From the NCBI RefSeq assembly GCF_038502225.1, contig NC_091382.1, positions 10,864,602 through 10,928,601 of the forward strand: a stretch of DNA of 64,000 nucleotides, in the 5' to 3' direction. Shown one piece after another: positions 44,268 through 56,786 of this stretch. This DNA is from Cherax quadricarinatus (taxonomy: Eukaryota > Arthropoda > Malacostraca > Decapoda > Parastacidae). The notes below the pieces were generated by a model. It was not told where the DNA came from and did not search any database. It worked only from the letters and a program-made list of their open reading frames with translations. The position numbers and the translations under genes were made by a program. Numbering within the stretch: the stretch's first letter is position 1; every line of letters begins with the position of its first letter.

Positions 44268-45810
44268 GTGGGGGTGTGGATGCCAGGGAGGGGCAGAGGA
44301 TGCCATGGACAGAGGATGCCAGGGAGGGGCAGAGGATGCCAGGGAGGGGCAGAGGATGCCATGGAGGGACAGAGGATGCCATGGAGGGACAGAGGATGCC
44401 AGGGAGGGGCAGTGGATGCCAGGGAGGGGCAGAGGATGCCATGGAGGGGCAGAGGATGCCATGGAGGGACAGAGGATGCCATGGAGGGACAGAGGATGCC
44501 AGGGAGGGGCAGAGGATGCCAGGGAGGGATAGAGGATGCCAGGGAGGGGCAGAGGATGCCATGGAGGGGCAGAGGATGCCATGGAGGGGCAGAGGATGCC
44601 AGGGAGGGGCAGAGGATGCCAGGGAGGAGCAGAGGATGCCATGGAGGGACAGAGGATGCCAGGGAGGGACAGAGCATGCCAGGGAGGGGCAGAGCATGCC
44701 ATGGAGGGACAGAGGATGCCAGGGAGGGGCACAGGATGCCAGGGAGGGACAGAGCATGCCAGGGAGGGGCAGAGCATGCCATGGAGGGACAGAGGATGCC
44801 ATGGAGGGGCAGAGGATGCCATGGAGGGACAGAGGATGCCAGGGAGGGGCAGAGGATGCCAGGGAGGGGCAGAGGATGCCAGGGAGGGACAGAGGATGCC
44901 AGGGAGGGGCAGAGGATGCCAGGGAGGGGCAGAGGATGCCAGGGAGGGGCACAGGATGCCAGGGAGGGACAGAGCATGCCAGGGAGGGGCAGAGCATGCC
45001 ATGGAGGGACAGAGGATGCCAGGGAGGGGCACAGGATGCCAGGGAGGGACAGAGCATGCCAGGGAGGGGCAGAGCATGCCATGGAGGGACAGAGGATGCC
45101 AGGGAGGGGCAGAGGATGCCATGGAGGGACAGAGGATGCCAGGGAGGGGCAGAGGATGCCAGGGAGGGGCAGAGGATGCCAGGGAGGGACAGAGCATGCC
45201 AGGGAGGGGCAGAGGATGCCATGGAGGGACAGAGGATGCCAGGGAGGGGCAGAGGATGCCATGGAGGGACAGAGGATGCCAGGGAGGGGCAGAGGATGCC
45301 AGGGAGGGGCAGAGGATGCCATGGAGGGACAGAGGATGCCAGGGAGGGGCAGAGGATGCCATGGAGGGACAGAGGATGCCAGGGAGGGGCAGAGGATGCC
45401 AGGGAGGGATAGAGGATGCCAGGGAGGGGCAGAGGATGCCAGGGAGGGGCAGAGGATGCCAGGGAGGGGCAGAGGATGCCATGGAGGGGCAGAGGATGCC
45501 ATGGAGGGGCAAAGGATGCCAGGGAGGGGCAGAGGATGCCAGGGAGGGGCAGAGGATGCCAGGGAGGGACAGAGGATGCCAGGGAGGGGCAGAGGATGCC
45601 AGGGAGGGGCAGAGGATGCCAGGGAGGGGCAGAGGATGCCATGGAGGGACAGAGGATGCCAGGGAGGGGCAGAGGATGCCAGGGAGGGGCAGAGGATGCC
45701 AGGGAGGGGCAGAGGATGCCAGGGAGGGGCAGAGGATGCCAGGGAGGGGCAGAGGATGCCAGGGAGGGGCAGAGGATGCCAGGGAGGGGCAGAGGATGCC
45801 AGGGAGGGGA
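44268..45810. repeat. 20-bp tandem array with higher-order structure
   Basis: About 77 copies of ATGCCAGGGAGGGGCAGAGG in strict 20-bp phase; variants are CCATGG for CCAGGG, GGACAG for GGGCAG, and GAGCATG. The block 44701-44780 recurs identically at 45001-45080. Open frames of up to 577 codons on either strand come from the stop-free unit. Flanks: no feature at 44101-44267 except a unique stretch; a LINE fragment to the right. Confidence 0.95.
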
Positions 45811-45811
45811 A

Positions 45812-45985
45812 ATTCTGTGACACAGTAAGTGATTCAGGTGGGAGAGAGAGATGAACTGCACATTTTTGGACTGCAATAAAGCATTTAATACCGTACATAA
45901 CGTGACACTAGAGCAAATAGATGAGAAACAAGTAAGAATAACATATAATCTGCTACAGTGGATCGACACGGACCTGTTTACAATA
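45812..45985 (+). pseudogene. CR1-like RT palm fragment
   Basis: NCTFLDCNKAFNTVHNVTLE followed by LLQWIDTDLF corresponds to the motif A region of the 42510-43766 protein (FLDCKKAFDTV ... LQWIREYL). Truncated on both sides. Confidence 0.65.
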
Positions 45986-46003
45986 TCTTAATTTCTGCAA
46001 GTA

Positions 46004-46215
46004 CATATACAAGGTATACAGGCCTAGCTGATATCAGTGACATATTACTATATAGAAAGCTCCTTGTTATGCAGAGCATGTCGGACAAATTAAGTAAATT
46101 TTATCCCAGGATGCGACCCACATAAGTTGACTAACACTCAGGTATCCATTTTTACTGATGGGTGAATAGGAACAGCAGGTGTAAAGAAATACGTCCGATG
46201 TTTCAGCTTTTACCA
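46004..46215 (-). mobile_element. tRNA-SINE, headless copy (59241 subfamily)
   Basis: The body AACACTCAGGTATCC, CCCAGGATGCGACCCACA and the 3' part with AGTGACATATTACTATATAG match, on the minus strand, the SINE at 59241-59545. The tRNA-like head is absent. Confidence 0.65.
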
Positions 46216-46217
46216 CC

Positions 46218-46250
46218 CTTACAATATAATAATAATAATTATTATTATTA
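46218..46250. repeat. AAT/ATT microsatellite
   Basis: AATAATAATAATTATTATTA, between two SINE fragments. Confidence 0.85.
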
Positions 46251-46284
46251 CAAGTGCATTATTACAAAGCATTTCTGGCAACTT

Positions 46285-46362
46285 AGGTTAATCTTGTCTA
46301 CCATATGCCACCCACAACAGTCTGTTAACACCCAGGTACCTATTTACAGCTAGGTGATTGGG
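46285..46362 (-). mobile_element. tRNA-SINE body fragment
   Basis: GTTAACACCCAGGTACCTAT and ATATGCCACCCACAACAGT match the conserved SINE body on the minus strand. Confidence 0.5.
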
Positions 46363-46384
46363 AAAGCATAACAAGTGGGTTGTG

Positions 46385-46930
46385 GAAGGATCAGTATGTA
46401 TGCATGACATACAAGGAAAGTTATCCCCTTTTACAGATGAGAAATTAACGGGAATTAAAATGGATATGCCTTGGATAGATTACAAGTGTGTCTGGAGAAC
46501 CTTCAGGATTAGCCAGAGAAGTGGCTGCTTGAATTCAACCCCAGCAAATGTTATGAAAATTGAGGAAGAGGGAAAAGAAGACCAGGAACTGATTATAGAC
46601 TCGGGGGGACAGAGGATGCAAACCTCACTCACGAGAGAAGCCCAGTGGGTGAGCATAGCGCCAAGCTTATCACCAGAGGTACATAAATGAATCACCTCAG
46701 CAGTAGATACTTGTTTGGCAAATCCAAGTACAGCTTTCAGGAATCTTAACAATGTCATTAATAGCACTATATACGACATTTTTTAGGCCTATACTGATGT
46801 GCACTAACACAGAACACTCAATTGATAATACATATTAAGAAATGGGAGACGAACTGAAGATATGCAATGAGTCTAGTCCCAGTGTTAAGATACAAAGAAA
46901 CTAAAGAAACCATAGCTGACATTATGGGAT
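46385..46930 (+). pseudogene. decayed CR1-like RT (second subfamily)
   Basis: NSTPANVMKIEEEGKEDQEL and GGQRMQTSLTREAQWVSIAP align with FNPAKCKVMKIGKGHRRPQ and GGQRLQTSLKEKDLGVSITP of the 42510-43766 protein, followed by SPEVHK (SPEAHI). Later parts are visible only in shifted frames. Confidence 0.7.
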
Positions 46931-47005
46931 AGAAGAAAGTGGAGATACCTGGAGGATGTTTCGGGGGGTCAACGCCCCCCTGCTTGGTCCATGATCAAAT
47001 TGTTG
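46930..47005 (-). repeat. dispersed repeat (CGTTGACCCCC family)
   Basis: GGGGGGTCAACGCCCCCC on + is the inverted counterpart of 28783-28870. The DNA from 47010 to 47340 shows no other feature. Confidence 0.45.
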
Positions 47006-47404
47006 TAGATAGTTTTGAGAATAGTGAGGCCTTGAAGGATGCACAACAGCTCTGATTTATTGAGGCTAGAGTACTGATGAACCGACCAGCCATGTTCTGG
47101 ACTACCTTATACCTGCAGGTGATAACCTGCGTTCACTTTCCGTGCATGCACAAAATAGGGTGAAGATCTCGTACAGGATAGGCATCAATGAATAATGGGT
47201 GACTCGTACTCAACTGCCCAAATTCCTATGGCTTGTGTCATGCTACATGCCAACCGATAGTTTAACAACACACGGAATACAGACTGGTAGACTGACATGC
47301 CACTGACATGATAACATGCAAAATACGTTAATGTGGATAAATGATTCAGAGAACCGACAAGTTGATAAATTAGACACATGTCCAACACTTGGGTATCTTT
47401 ATTG

Positions 47405-47441
47405 TGGAAACGTTTCGCCACACAGTGGCTTCATCAGTCCA
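47405..47441 (-). ncRNA. hammerhead ribozyme-like motif (canonical core)
   Basis: TGGA, CTGATGA, A, GCCAC-TGT-GTGGC, GAAACGTT, TCCA. Every conserved core base is present. Stem I is four perfect pairs, stem II five perfect pairs, and stem III is the minimal AC/GT, with cleavage expected after the second T of GTT. This is the best canonical copy in the window. Confidence 0.7.
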
Positions 47442-47794
47442 TACAAAAGAGAATGTTGAAGAACAGGAGTTTGAGGTAATCAGTCCCTCAGCCTTGAGGG
47501 ACTCCACCAATCCTGAAAAGACAACATTTGTGCAAAGAAGTTCTTGTATACTGTAGGCAGCTAAGGTGAAGCAGTCGTAGGTGGTATCACATTTGATAAA
47601 TCCTACTTCCACATTCGGATTTGTCAAATGTGACACCACCTACGACTGCTGCACCTCACCTGACTACAGTATATAAGCTACTTCTTCGCACATATGCTGT
47701 ATTCTTTTCCAGACTGATGGACTGATTACATCAACTCATGGCTGAGGGAATGATTACCTCAAACTACTCCTGTTTTTCACCATTCTCCTTTGTA

Positions 47795-47831
47795 TGGACT
47801 GATGAAGCCACTGTGTGGCAAAAGATTTCCT
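47795..47831 (+). pseudogene. inactivated hammerhead motif
   Basis: TGGACTGATGAAGCCACTG is intact but GAAACGTT has become AAAAGATT, destroying box 2 and stem III. Confidence 0.65.
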
Positions 47832-47881
47832 CGATAAAGATACCCAAGTGTAGCATATGTGTCTCATTTATCAAAATAAGT

Positions 47882-47945
47882 TGAGAAGCATGTCAGGAGC
47901 CGAGACTCGACCCTTGTAAAACAAACAGGTGAGTACAAATAGGTG
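47882..47945 (+). mobile_element. 3' end of CR1-like LINE (second subfamily)
   Basis: CAGGAGCCGAGACTCGACCC and AACAGGTGAGTACAAATAGG match the terminus at 43780-43840, next to the 51-bp array. Confidence 0.6.
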
Positions 47946-48053
47946 AGCGTACATCCACACACACAACATACAATCATACACACACACAAACTGAAAAACA
48001 CAAACATACCCATAAAAATTTCACAAACGTGTACACAGACCGCAGCATCAGTG

Positions 48054-51000
48054 AAACATCCCGCTAGGGAACATCCACGACACAAACAATACAAGCAAGA
48101 AACAAAACATCCCGCTAGGGAACATCCACGACACAAACAATACAAGCGAGAAACAAAACATCCCGCTAGGGAACATCCACGACACAAACAATACAAGCAA
48201 GAAACAAAACATCCCGCTAGGGAACATCCACGACACAAACAATACAAGCAAGAAACAAAACATCCCGCTAGGGAACATCCACGACACAAACAATACAAGC
48301 GAGAAACAAAACATCCCGCTAGGGAACATCCACGACACAAACAATACAAGCGAGAAACAAAACATCCCGCTAGGGAACATCCACGACACAAACAATACAA
48401 GCAAGAAACAAAACATCCCGCTAGGGAACATCCACGACACAAACAATACAAGCAAGAAACAAAACATCCCGCTAGGGAACATCCACGACACAAACAATAC
48501 AAGCGAGAAACAAAACATCCCGCTAGGGAACATCCACGACACAAACAATACAAGCAAGAAACAAAACATCCCGCTAGGGAACATCCACGACACAAACAAT
48601 ACAAGCAAGAAACAAAACATCCCGCTAGGGAACATCCACGACACAAACAATACAAGCGAGAAACAAAACATCCCGCTAGGGAACATCCACGACACAAACA
48701 ATACAAGCGAGAAACAAAACATCCCGCTAGGGAACATCCACGACACAAACAATACAAGCAAGAAACAAAACATCCCGCTAGGGAACATCCACGACACAAA
48801 CAATACAAGCGAGAAACAAAACATCCCGCTAGGGAACATCCACGACACAAACAATACAAGCAAGAAACAAAACATCCCGCTAGGGAACATCCACGACACA
48901 AACAATACAAGCAAGAAACAAAACATCCCGCTAGGGAACATCCACGACACAAACAATACAAGCGAGAAACAAAACATCCCGCTAGGGAACATCCACGACA
49001 CAAACAATACAAGCAAGAAACAAAACATCCCGCTAGGGAACATCCACGACACAAACAATACAAGCAAGAAACAAAACATCCCGCTAGGGAACATCCACGA
49101 CACAAACAATACAAGCAAGAAACAAAACATCCCGCTAGGGAACATCCACGACACAAACAATACAAGCAAGAAACAAAACATCCCGCTAGGGAACATCCAC
49201 GACACAAACAATACAAGCAAGAAACAAAACATCCCGCTAGGGAACATCCACGACACAAACAATACAAGCGAGAAACAAAACATCCCGCTAGGGAACATCC
49301 ACGACACAAACAATACAAGCGAGAAACAAAACATCCCGCTAGGGAACATCCACGACACAAACAATACAAGCAAGAAACAAAACATCCCGCTAGGGAACAT
49401 CCACGACACAAACAATACAAGCGAGAAACAAAACATCCCGCTAGGGAACATCCACGACACAAACAATACAAGCAAGAAACAAAACATCCCGCTAGGGAAC
49501 ATCCACGACACAAACAATACAAGCAAGAAACAAAACATCCCGCTAGGGAACATCCACGACACAAACAATACAAGCGAGAAACAAAACATCCCGCTAGGGA
49601 ACATCCACGACACAAACAATACAAGCAAGAAACAAAACATCCCGCTAGGGAACATCCACGACACAAACAATACAAGCAAGAAACAAAACATCCCGCTAGG
49701 GAACATCCACGACACAAACAATACAAGCAAGAAACAAAACATCCCGCTAGGGAACATCCACGACACAAACAATACAAGCAAGAAACAAAACATCCCGCTA
49801 GGGAACATCCACGACACAAAACAAACAATACAAGCAAGAAACAAAACATCCCGCTAGGGAACATCCACGACACAAACAATACAAGCAAGAAACAAAACAT
49901 CCCGCTAGGGAACATCCACGACACAAACAATACAAGCAAGAAACAAAACATCCCGCTAGGGAACATCCACGACACAAACAATACAAGCAAGAAACAAAAC
50001 ATCCCGCTAGGGAACATCCACGACACAAAAACAATACAAGCAAGAAACAAAACATCCCGCTAGGGAACATCCACGACACAAACAATACAAGCAAGAAACA
50101 AAACATCCCGCTAGGGAACATCCACGACACAAAACAAACAATACAAGCAAGAAACAAAACATCCCGCTAGGGAACATCCACGACACAAACAATACAAGCA
50201 AGAAACAAAACATCCCGCTAGGGAACATCCACGACACAAACAATACAAGCAAGAAACAAAACATCCCGCTAGGGAACATCCACGACACAAAACAAACAAT
50301 ACAAGCAAGAAACAAAACATCCCGCTAGGGAACATCCACGACACAAACAATACAAGCAAGAAACAAAATATCCCGCTAGGGAACATCCACGACACAAACA
50401 ATACAAGCAAGAAACAAAACATCCCGCTAGGGAACATCCACGACACAAACAATACAAGCAAGAAACAAAACATCCCGCTAGGGAACATCCACGACACAAA
50501 CAATACAAGCGAGAAACAAAACATCCCGCTAGGGAACATCCACGACACAAACAATACAAGCAAGAAACAAAACATCCCGCTAGGGAACATCCACGACACA
50601 AAACAAACAATACAAGCAAGAAACAAAACATCCCGCTAGGGAACATCCACGACACAAACAATACAAGCAAGAAACAAAACATCACGCTAGGGAACATCCA
50701 CGACACAAACAATACAAGCTAGAAACAAAACATCCCGCTAGGGAACATCCACGACACAAACAATACAAGCAAGAAACAAAACATCCCGCTAGGGAACATC
50801 CACGACACAAACAATACAAGCAAGAAACAAAACATCCCGCTAGGGAACATCCACGACACAAACAATACAAGCGAGAAACAAAACATCCCGCTAGGGAACA
50901 TCCACGACACAAACAATACAAGCAAGAAACAAAACATCCCGCTAGGGAACATCCACGACACAAACAATACAAGCAAGAAACAAAACATCCCGCTAGGGAA

Positions 51001-52215
51001 CATCCACGACACAAACAATACAAGCGAGAAACAAAACATCCCGCTAGGGAACATCCACGACACAAAACAAACAATACAAGCAAGAAACAAAACATCCCGC
51101 TAGGGAACATCCACGACACAAAACAAACAATACAAGCAAGAAACAAAACATCCCGCTAGGGAACATCCACGACACAAAACAAACAATACAAGCAAGAAAC
51201 AAAACATCCCGCTAGGGAACATCCACGACACAAACAATACAAGCGAGAAACAAAACATCCCGCTAGGGAACATCCACGACACAAACAATACAAGCGAGAA
51301 ACAAAACATCCCGCTAGGGAACATCCACGACACAAACAATACAAGCAAGAAACAAAACATCCCGCTAGGGAACATCCACGACACAAACAATACAAGCAAG
51401 AAACAAAACATCCCGCTAGGGAACATCCACGACACAAACAATACAAGCAAGAAACAAAACATCCCGCTAGGGAACATCCACGACACAAACAATACAAGCA
51501 AGAAACAAAACATCCCGCTAGGGAACATCCACGACACAAAACAAACAATACAAGCAAGAAACAAAACATCCCGCTAGGGAACATCCACGACACAAACAAT
51601 ACAAGCAAGAAACAAAACATCCTGCTAGGGAACATCCACGACACAAAACAAACAATACAAGCGAGAAACAAAACATCCCGCTAGGGAACATCCACGACAC
51701 AAAACAAACAATACAAGCAAGAAACAAAACATCCCGCTAGGGAACATCCACGACACAAACAATACGAGCGAGAAACAAAACATCCCGCTAGGGAACATCC
51801 ACGACACAAACAATACAAGCAAGAAACAAAACATCCCGCTAGGGAACATCCACGACACAAAACAAACAATACAAGCAAGAAACAAAACATCCCGCTAGGG
51901 AACATCCACGACACAAAACAAACAATACAAGCGAGAAACAAAACATCCCGCTAGGGAACATCCACGACACAAACAATACAAGCAAGAAACAAAACATCCC
52001 GCTAGGGAACATCCACGACACAAACAATACAAGCAAGAAACAAAACATCCCGCTAGGGAACATCCACGACACAAAACAAACAATACAAGCAAGAAACAAA
52101 ACATCCCGCTAGGGAACATCCACGACACAAAACAAACAATACAAGCAAGAAACAAAACATCCCGCTAGGGAACATCCACGACACAAAACAAACAATACAA
52201 GCAAGAAACAAAACA
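48054..52215. repeat. 51-bp satellite array with 56-bp variants
   Basis: About 80 copies of a unit containing CATCCCGCTAGGGAACATCC and ACGACACAAACAATACAAGC. From 48054 to about 49815 every unit is exactly 51 bp (17 codons) and differs mainly at one A/G site (GCAAG or GCGAG). After that a 56-bp form with AAACAAACAAT (an added AAACA) is interspersed and becomes common to the right. The strict 51-bp part is open on both strands (706 and 728 codons), without any unique protein sequence attached. Confidence 0.97.
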
Positions 52216-52296
52216 AAATTATCCATACAGTAAAGTTATTTTTCTGTTTACACTCCCTATTTTATGCCAAAAAACATCTTTGTCGACCATATTAGA

Positions 52297-52408
52297 ATCC
52301 AGCTTCAGTACTCAGTAACAATGACAAATACAATTCCAGCTTCAGTACTCAGTAACAATAACAAATACAATTCCAGCTTCAGTACTCAGTGACAGTGACA
52401 AACAATTC
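52297..52408. repeat. 37-bp triplicated repeat
   Basis: Three copies of a 37-bp unit containing TTCCAGCTTCAGTACTCAGT. Confidence 0.85.
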
Positions 52409-52419
52409 AGAATAAAAAC

Positions 52420-52560
52420 TCACAATACCGTGGCTGGAACAATACACGAATAACCCGGACTTAGCAGACAAACTTATCAAAGCGTTACGATCCCAGTTGA
52501 ATCGAAACATCGTCTTAAGTTCGTCTCCTACGTGCAAGTTATTTATGAGCGAAAAGAATA
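52420..52560 (-). mobile_element. single-copy relative of the element at 61935-62056
   Basis: On the minus strand GGGTTATTCGTGTATTGTTC followed by CAGCCACGGTATTGTG is the single-copy form of the sequence tandemly repeated at 62057-62603. Upstream TTCGATTCAACTGGGATCG is diverged. Confidence 0.5.
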
Positions 52561-52624
52561 CATCTTCAGCAGCAATACAATAACTGAAGCAAAATTCATC
52601 CAAAATAAAAAACCAGCAGTGCAA

Positions 52625-53775
52625 TTTCTACATCACTATCACTGGAACAGAAACACTGAAACTGCAACAGTAATCACAAGATAATAATAACATCGCTGGC
52701 AGCCACTGTTGACTGGTTGATGCTGCATCACTATCACTGGAACAGAAACAATGATGGTAACATCGCTGGCAGCCACTGTTGACTGGTTGATGCTGCATCA
52801 CTATCACTGGAACAGAAACAATGATGGTAACATCGCTGGCAGCCACTGTTGACTGGTTGATGCTGCATCACTATCACTGGAACAGAAACAATGATGGTAA
52901 CATCGCTGGCAGCCACTGTTGACTGGTTGATGCTGCATCACTATCACTGGAACAGAAACAATGATGGTAACATCGCTGGCAGCCACTGTTGACTGGTTGA
53001 TGCTGCATCACTATCACTGGAACAGAAACAATGATGGTAACATCGCTGGCAGCCACTGTTGACTGGTTGATGCTGCATCACTATCACTGGAACACAAACA
53101 ATGATGGTAACATCGCTGGCAGCCACTGTTGACTGGTTGATGCTGCATCACTATCACTGGAACAGAAACAATGATGGTAACATCGCTGGCAGCCACTGTT
53201 GACTGGTTGATGCTGCATCACTATCACTGGAACACAAACAATGATGGTAACATCGCTGGCAGCCACTGTTGACTGGTTGATGCTGCATCACTATCACTGG
53301 AACAGAAACAATGATGGTAACATCGCTGGCAGCCACTGTTGACTGGTTGATGCTGCATCACTATCACTGGAACACAAACAATGATGGTAACATCGCTGGC
53401 AGCCACTGTTGACTGGTTGATGCTGCATCACTATCACTGGAACAGAAACAATGATGGTAACACCGCTGGCAGCCACTGTTGACTGGTTGATGCTGCATCA
53501 CTATCACTGGAACAGAAACAATGATGGTAACACCGCTGGCAGCCACTGTTGACTGGTTGATGCTGCATCACTATCACTGGAACAGAAACAATGATGGTAA
53601 CATCGCTGGCAGCCACTGTTGACTGGTTGATGCTGCATCACTATCACTGGAACAGAAACAATGATGGTAACACCGCTGGCAGCCACTGTTGACTGGTTGA
53701 TGCTGCATCACTATCACTGGAACAGAAACAATGATGGTAACACCGCTGGCAGCCACTGTTGACTGGTTGATGCTA
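52625..53775. repeat. 70-bp satellite array
   Basis: About 16 copies of a 70-bp unit containing CATCACTATCACTGGAACAG and GGCAGCCACTGTTGACTGG. The first copy (52625-52720) is diverged and contains an extra segment. The others differ at only two or three sites (AACACAAAC/AACAGAAAC, CATCGC/CACCGC). 53776-54044 is unique sequence with a possible 33-codon frame only. Confidence 0.95.
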
Positions 53776-54044
53776 TTCTCTTGCTATATTGTGATAGCGT
53801 TTTACTTTTCTTTATAAAAGAAATAACAACAATAGTCAAAATAAAGAAGTAACAACAATAGTCAAAATGGCGTTGGTGACAGTATCGCAAGTCGGTTATA
53901 CTGGAAACAAGAGAAGTACGCCAAAATGTGTGTATCAGTCAGGAGATGAAGAGGTTTTATGTGACTGATTCGGATGATTGTTATTTTGATAAGTGTGTGT
54001 GTGATAAACTCAGATCTCATGATTGCAATAAATGATGCTCTAGA

Positions 54045-56786
54045 TAGCTCTTCCAGTACCGTGTTTAGTGCTGTTCCAGTACCATGTTTAGCGCTGTTCC
54101 AGTACCATGTTTAACACTGTTCCAGTACCATGTTTAACACTGTTCCAGTACCATGTTTAACACTGTTCCAGTACCATGTTTAACACTGTTCCAGTACCAT
54201 GTTTAACACTGTTCCAGTACCATGTTTAACACTGTTCCAGTACCATGTTTAACACTGTTCCAGTACCATGTTTCACACTGTTCCAGTACCATGTTTAACA
54301 CTGTTCCAGTACCATGTTTAACATTGTTCCAGTACCATGTTTAACACTGTTCCAGTCCATGTTTAACATTGTTCCAGTACCATGTTTAACATTGTTCCAG
54401 TACCATGTTTAACACTGTTCCAGTACCATGTTTGACACTGTTCCAGTACCATCTCTAACACTGTTCCAGTACCATGTTTAACACTGTTCCAGCACCATGT
54501 TTAACATTGTTCCAGTACCATGTTTAACACTGTTCCAGCACCATGTTTAACACTGTTCCAGTACCATGTTTAACACTGTTCCAGTACCATCTCCAACACT
54601 GTTCCAGTACCATATTTAACACTGTTCCAGTACCATCTCTAACACTGTTCCAGTACCATGTTTAACACTGTTCCAGTACCATGTTTAACACTGTTCCAGT
54701 ACCATGTTTAACATTGTTCCAGCACCATGTTTAACATTGTTCCAGTACCATGTTTAACACTGTTCCAGTACCATGTTTAACACTGTTCCAGTACCATGTT
54801 TAACATTGTTCCAGTACCATGTATAACACTGTTCCAGTACCATGTTTAACACTGTTCCAGTACCATGTTTAACATTGTTCCAGCACCATGTTTAACACTG
54901 TTCCAGTACCATGTTTAATACTGTTCCAGTACCATGTTTAACACTATTCCAGTACTATGTTTAACACTGTTCCAGTACCATGTTTAACACTGTTCCAGTA
55001 CCATGTTTAACACTATTCCAGTACCATGTTTAATACTGTTCCCGTACCATGTTTACACTCTTCCAGTACCATGTTTAACACTGTTCCAGTACCATATTTA
55101 ACACTGTTCCAGTACCATATTTAACATTGTTCCAGTACCATGTTTAACACTATTCCAGTACTATGTTTAACACTGTTCCAGTACCATGTTTAACACTGTT
55201 CCAGTACCATGTTTAACACTGTTCCAGTACCTTATTTAACACTGTTCCAGTACCATGTTATCACTGTTCCAGTACCATGTTTAACACTGTTCCAGTACCA
55301 TGTTTAACATTGTTCCAATACCATGTTTAACATTGTTCCAGTACCATGTTTAACATTGTTCCAGTACCATCTCTAACTGTTCCAGTACCATGTTTAACAC
55401 TGTTCCAGTACCATGTTTAACACTGTTCCAGTACCATGTTTAACACTGTTCCAGTACCATGTTTAACACTGTTCCAGTACCATGTTTAACACTGTTCCAG
55501 TACCATGTTTAACACTGTTCCAGTACCATGTTTAACATTGTTCCAGTACCATCTCTAACTGTTCCAGTACCATGTTTAACACTGTTCCAGTACCATGTTT
55601 AACACTGTTCCAGTACCATGTTTAACACTGTTCCAGTACCATGTTTAACACTGTTCCAGTACAATGTTTAACACTGTTCCAGTACCATGTTTAACATTGT
55701 TCCAGTACCATATTTAACACTGTTCCAGTACCATGTTTAACATTGTTCCAGTACCATATTTAACACTGTTCCAGTACAATGTTTAACACTGCTCCAGTAC
55801 CATGTTTAACACTGTTCCAGTACCATGTTTAACACTGTTCCAGTACCATGTTTAACATTGTTCCAATACCATGTTTAACATTGTTCCAGTACCATGTTTA
55901 ACATTGTTCCAGTACCATGTTTAACATTGTTCCAGTACCATGTTTAACACTGTTCCAGTACGATGTTTAACACAGTTCCAGTACCATGTTTAACATTGTT
56001 CCAGTACCATGTTTAACACTGTTCCAGTACCATGTTTAACACTGTTCCAGTACCATGTTTAACACTGTTCCAGTACCATGTTTAACACTGTTCCAGTACC
56101 ATGTTTAACACTGTTCCAGTACCATGTTTAACACTGTTCCAGTACCATGTTTAACACTGTTCCAGTACCATGTTTAACACTGTTCCAGTACCATGTTTAA
56201 CACTGTTCCAGTACCATGTTTAACACTGTTCCAGTACCATGTTTAACACTGTTCCAGTACCATGTTTAACACTGTTCCAGTACCATCTCTAACACTGTTC
56301 CAGTACCATCTCTAACACTGTTCCAGTACCTTATTTAACACTGTTCCAGTACCATGTTTAACACTGTTCCAGTACCATGTTTAACATTGTTCCAATACCA
56401 TGTTTAACATTGTTCCAGTACCATGTTTAACATTGTTCCAATACCATGTTTAACATTGTTCCAGTACCATGTTTAACATTGTTCCAGTACCATGTTTAAC
56501 ATTGTTCCAGTACCATGTTTAACATTGTTCCAGTACGATGTTTAACACTGTTCCAGTACGATGTTTAACACAGTTCCAGTACCATGTTTAACACTGTTCC
56601 AGTACCATGTTTAACACTGTTCCAGTACCATATTTAACACTGTTCCACTACCATATTTAACACTGTTCCAGTACCATCTCTAACACTGTTCCAGTACCTT
56701 GTTTAACACTGTTCTAGTACCTTGTTTAACACTGTTCCAGTACGATATTTAACACTGTTCCAGTATCATATTTAACACTGTTCCAG
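54045..56786. repeat. 23-bp tandem array
   Basis: About 118 copies of TTCCAGTACCATGTTTAACA plus CTG, moderately diverged (ATTG for ACTG, CTCTAAC, ATATTT) and with small deletions. It ends at the 5' edge of a LINE RT. Confidence 0.95.

Larger units (their letters stand above)
47342..47880. mobile_element. head-to-head pair of hammerhead-bearing elements
   Basis: Two copies meet near 47615 with arms of roughly 240 bp. Each arm, from centre outward, has a GTCAAATGTGACACCACC-like block, a TATA-like segment (TACAGTATATAAGC at about 47673 on the right; TACAGTATACAAG on the left), GGACTGATTAC repeats, the hammerhead motif and AATAAAGATACCCAAGTG. The left copy keeps an intact ribozyme and the right one has lost box 2. 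Confidence 0.75.

Noticed and set aside
44169..45969. Pro/Leu/Cys-rich frames over 400 codons on both strands
   Set aside because: 20-bp stop-free unit; all frames are equivalent.
47864..50063. 706- and 728-codon frames on opposite strands
   Set aside because: Both are translations of the same 51-bp stop-free unit. They are open on both strands only while the unit stays 51 bp and collapse where 56-bp units appear.
52625..53775. CRISPR-like 70-bp periodicity
   Set aside because: The whole 70 bp repeats, leaving no unique spacer.
53867..53968. 33-codon frame with good start context (CAAAATGG)
   Set aside because: It is short with no recognisable domain. A Cys/Asp-rich continuation exists only in another frame (to about 54035), so at most it is a decayed fragment.
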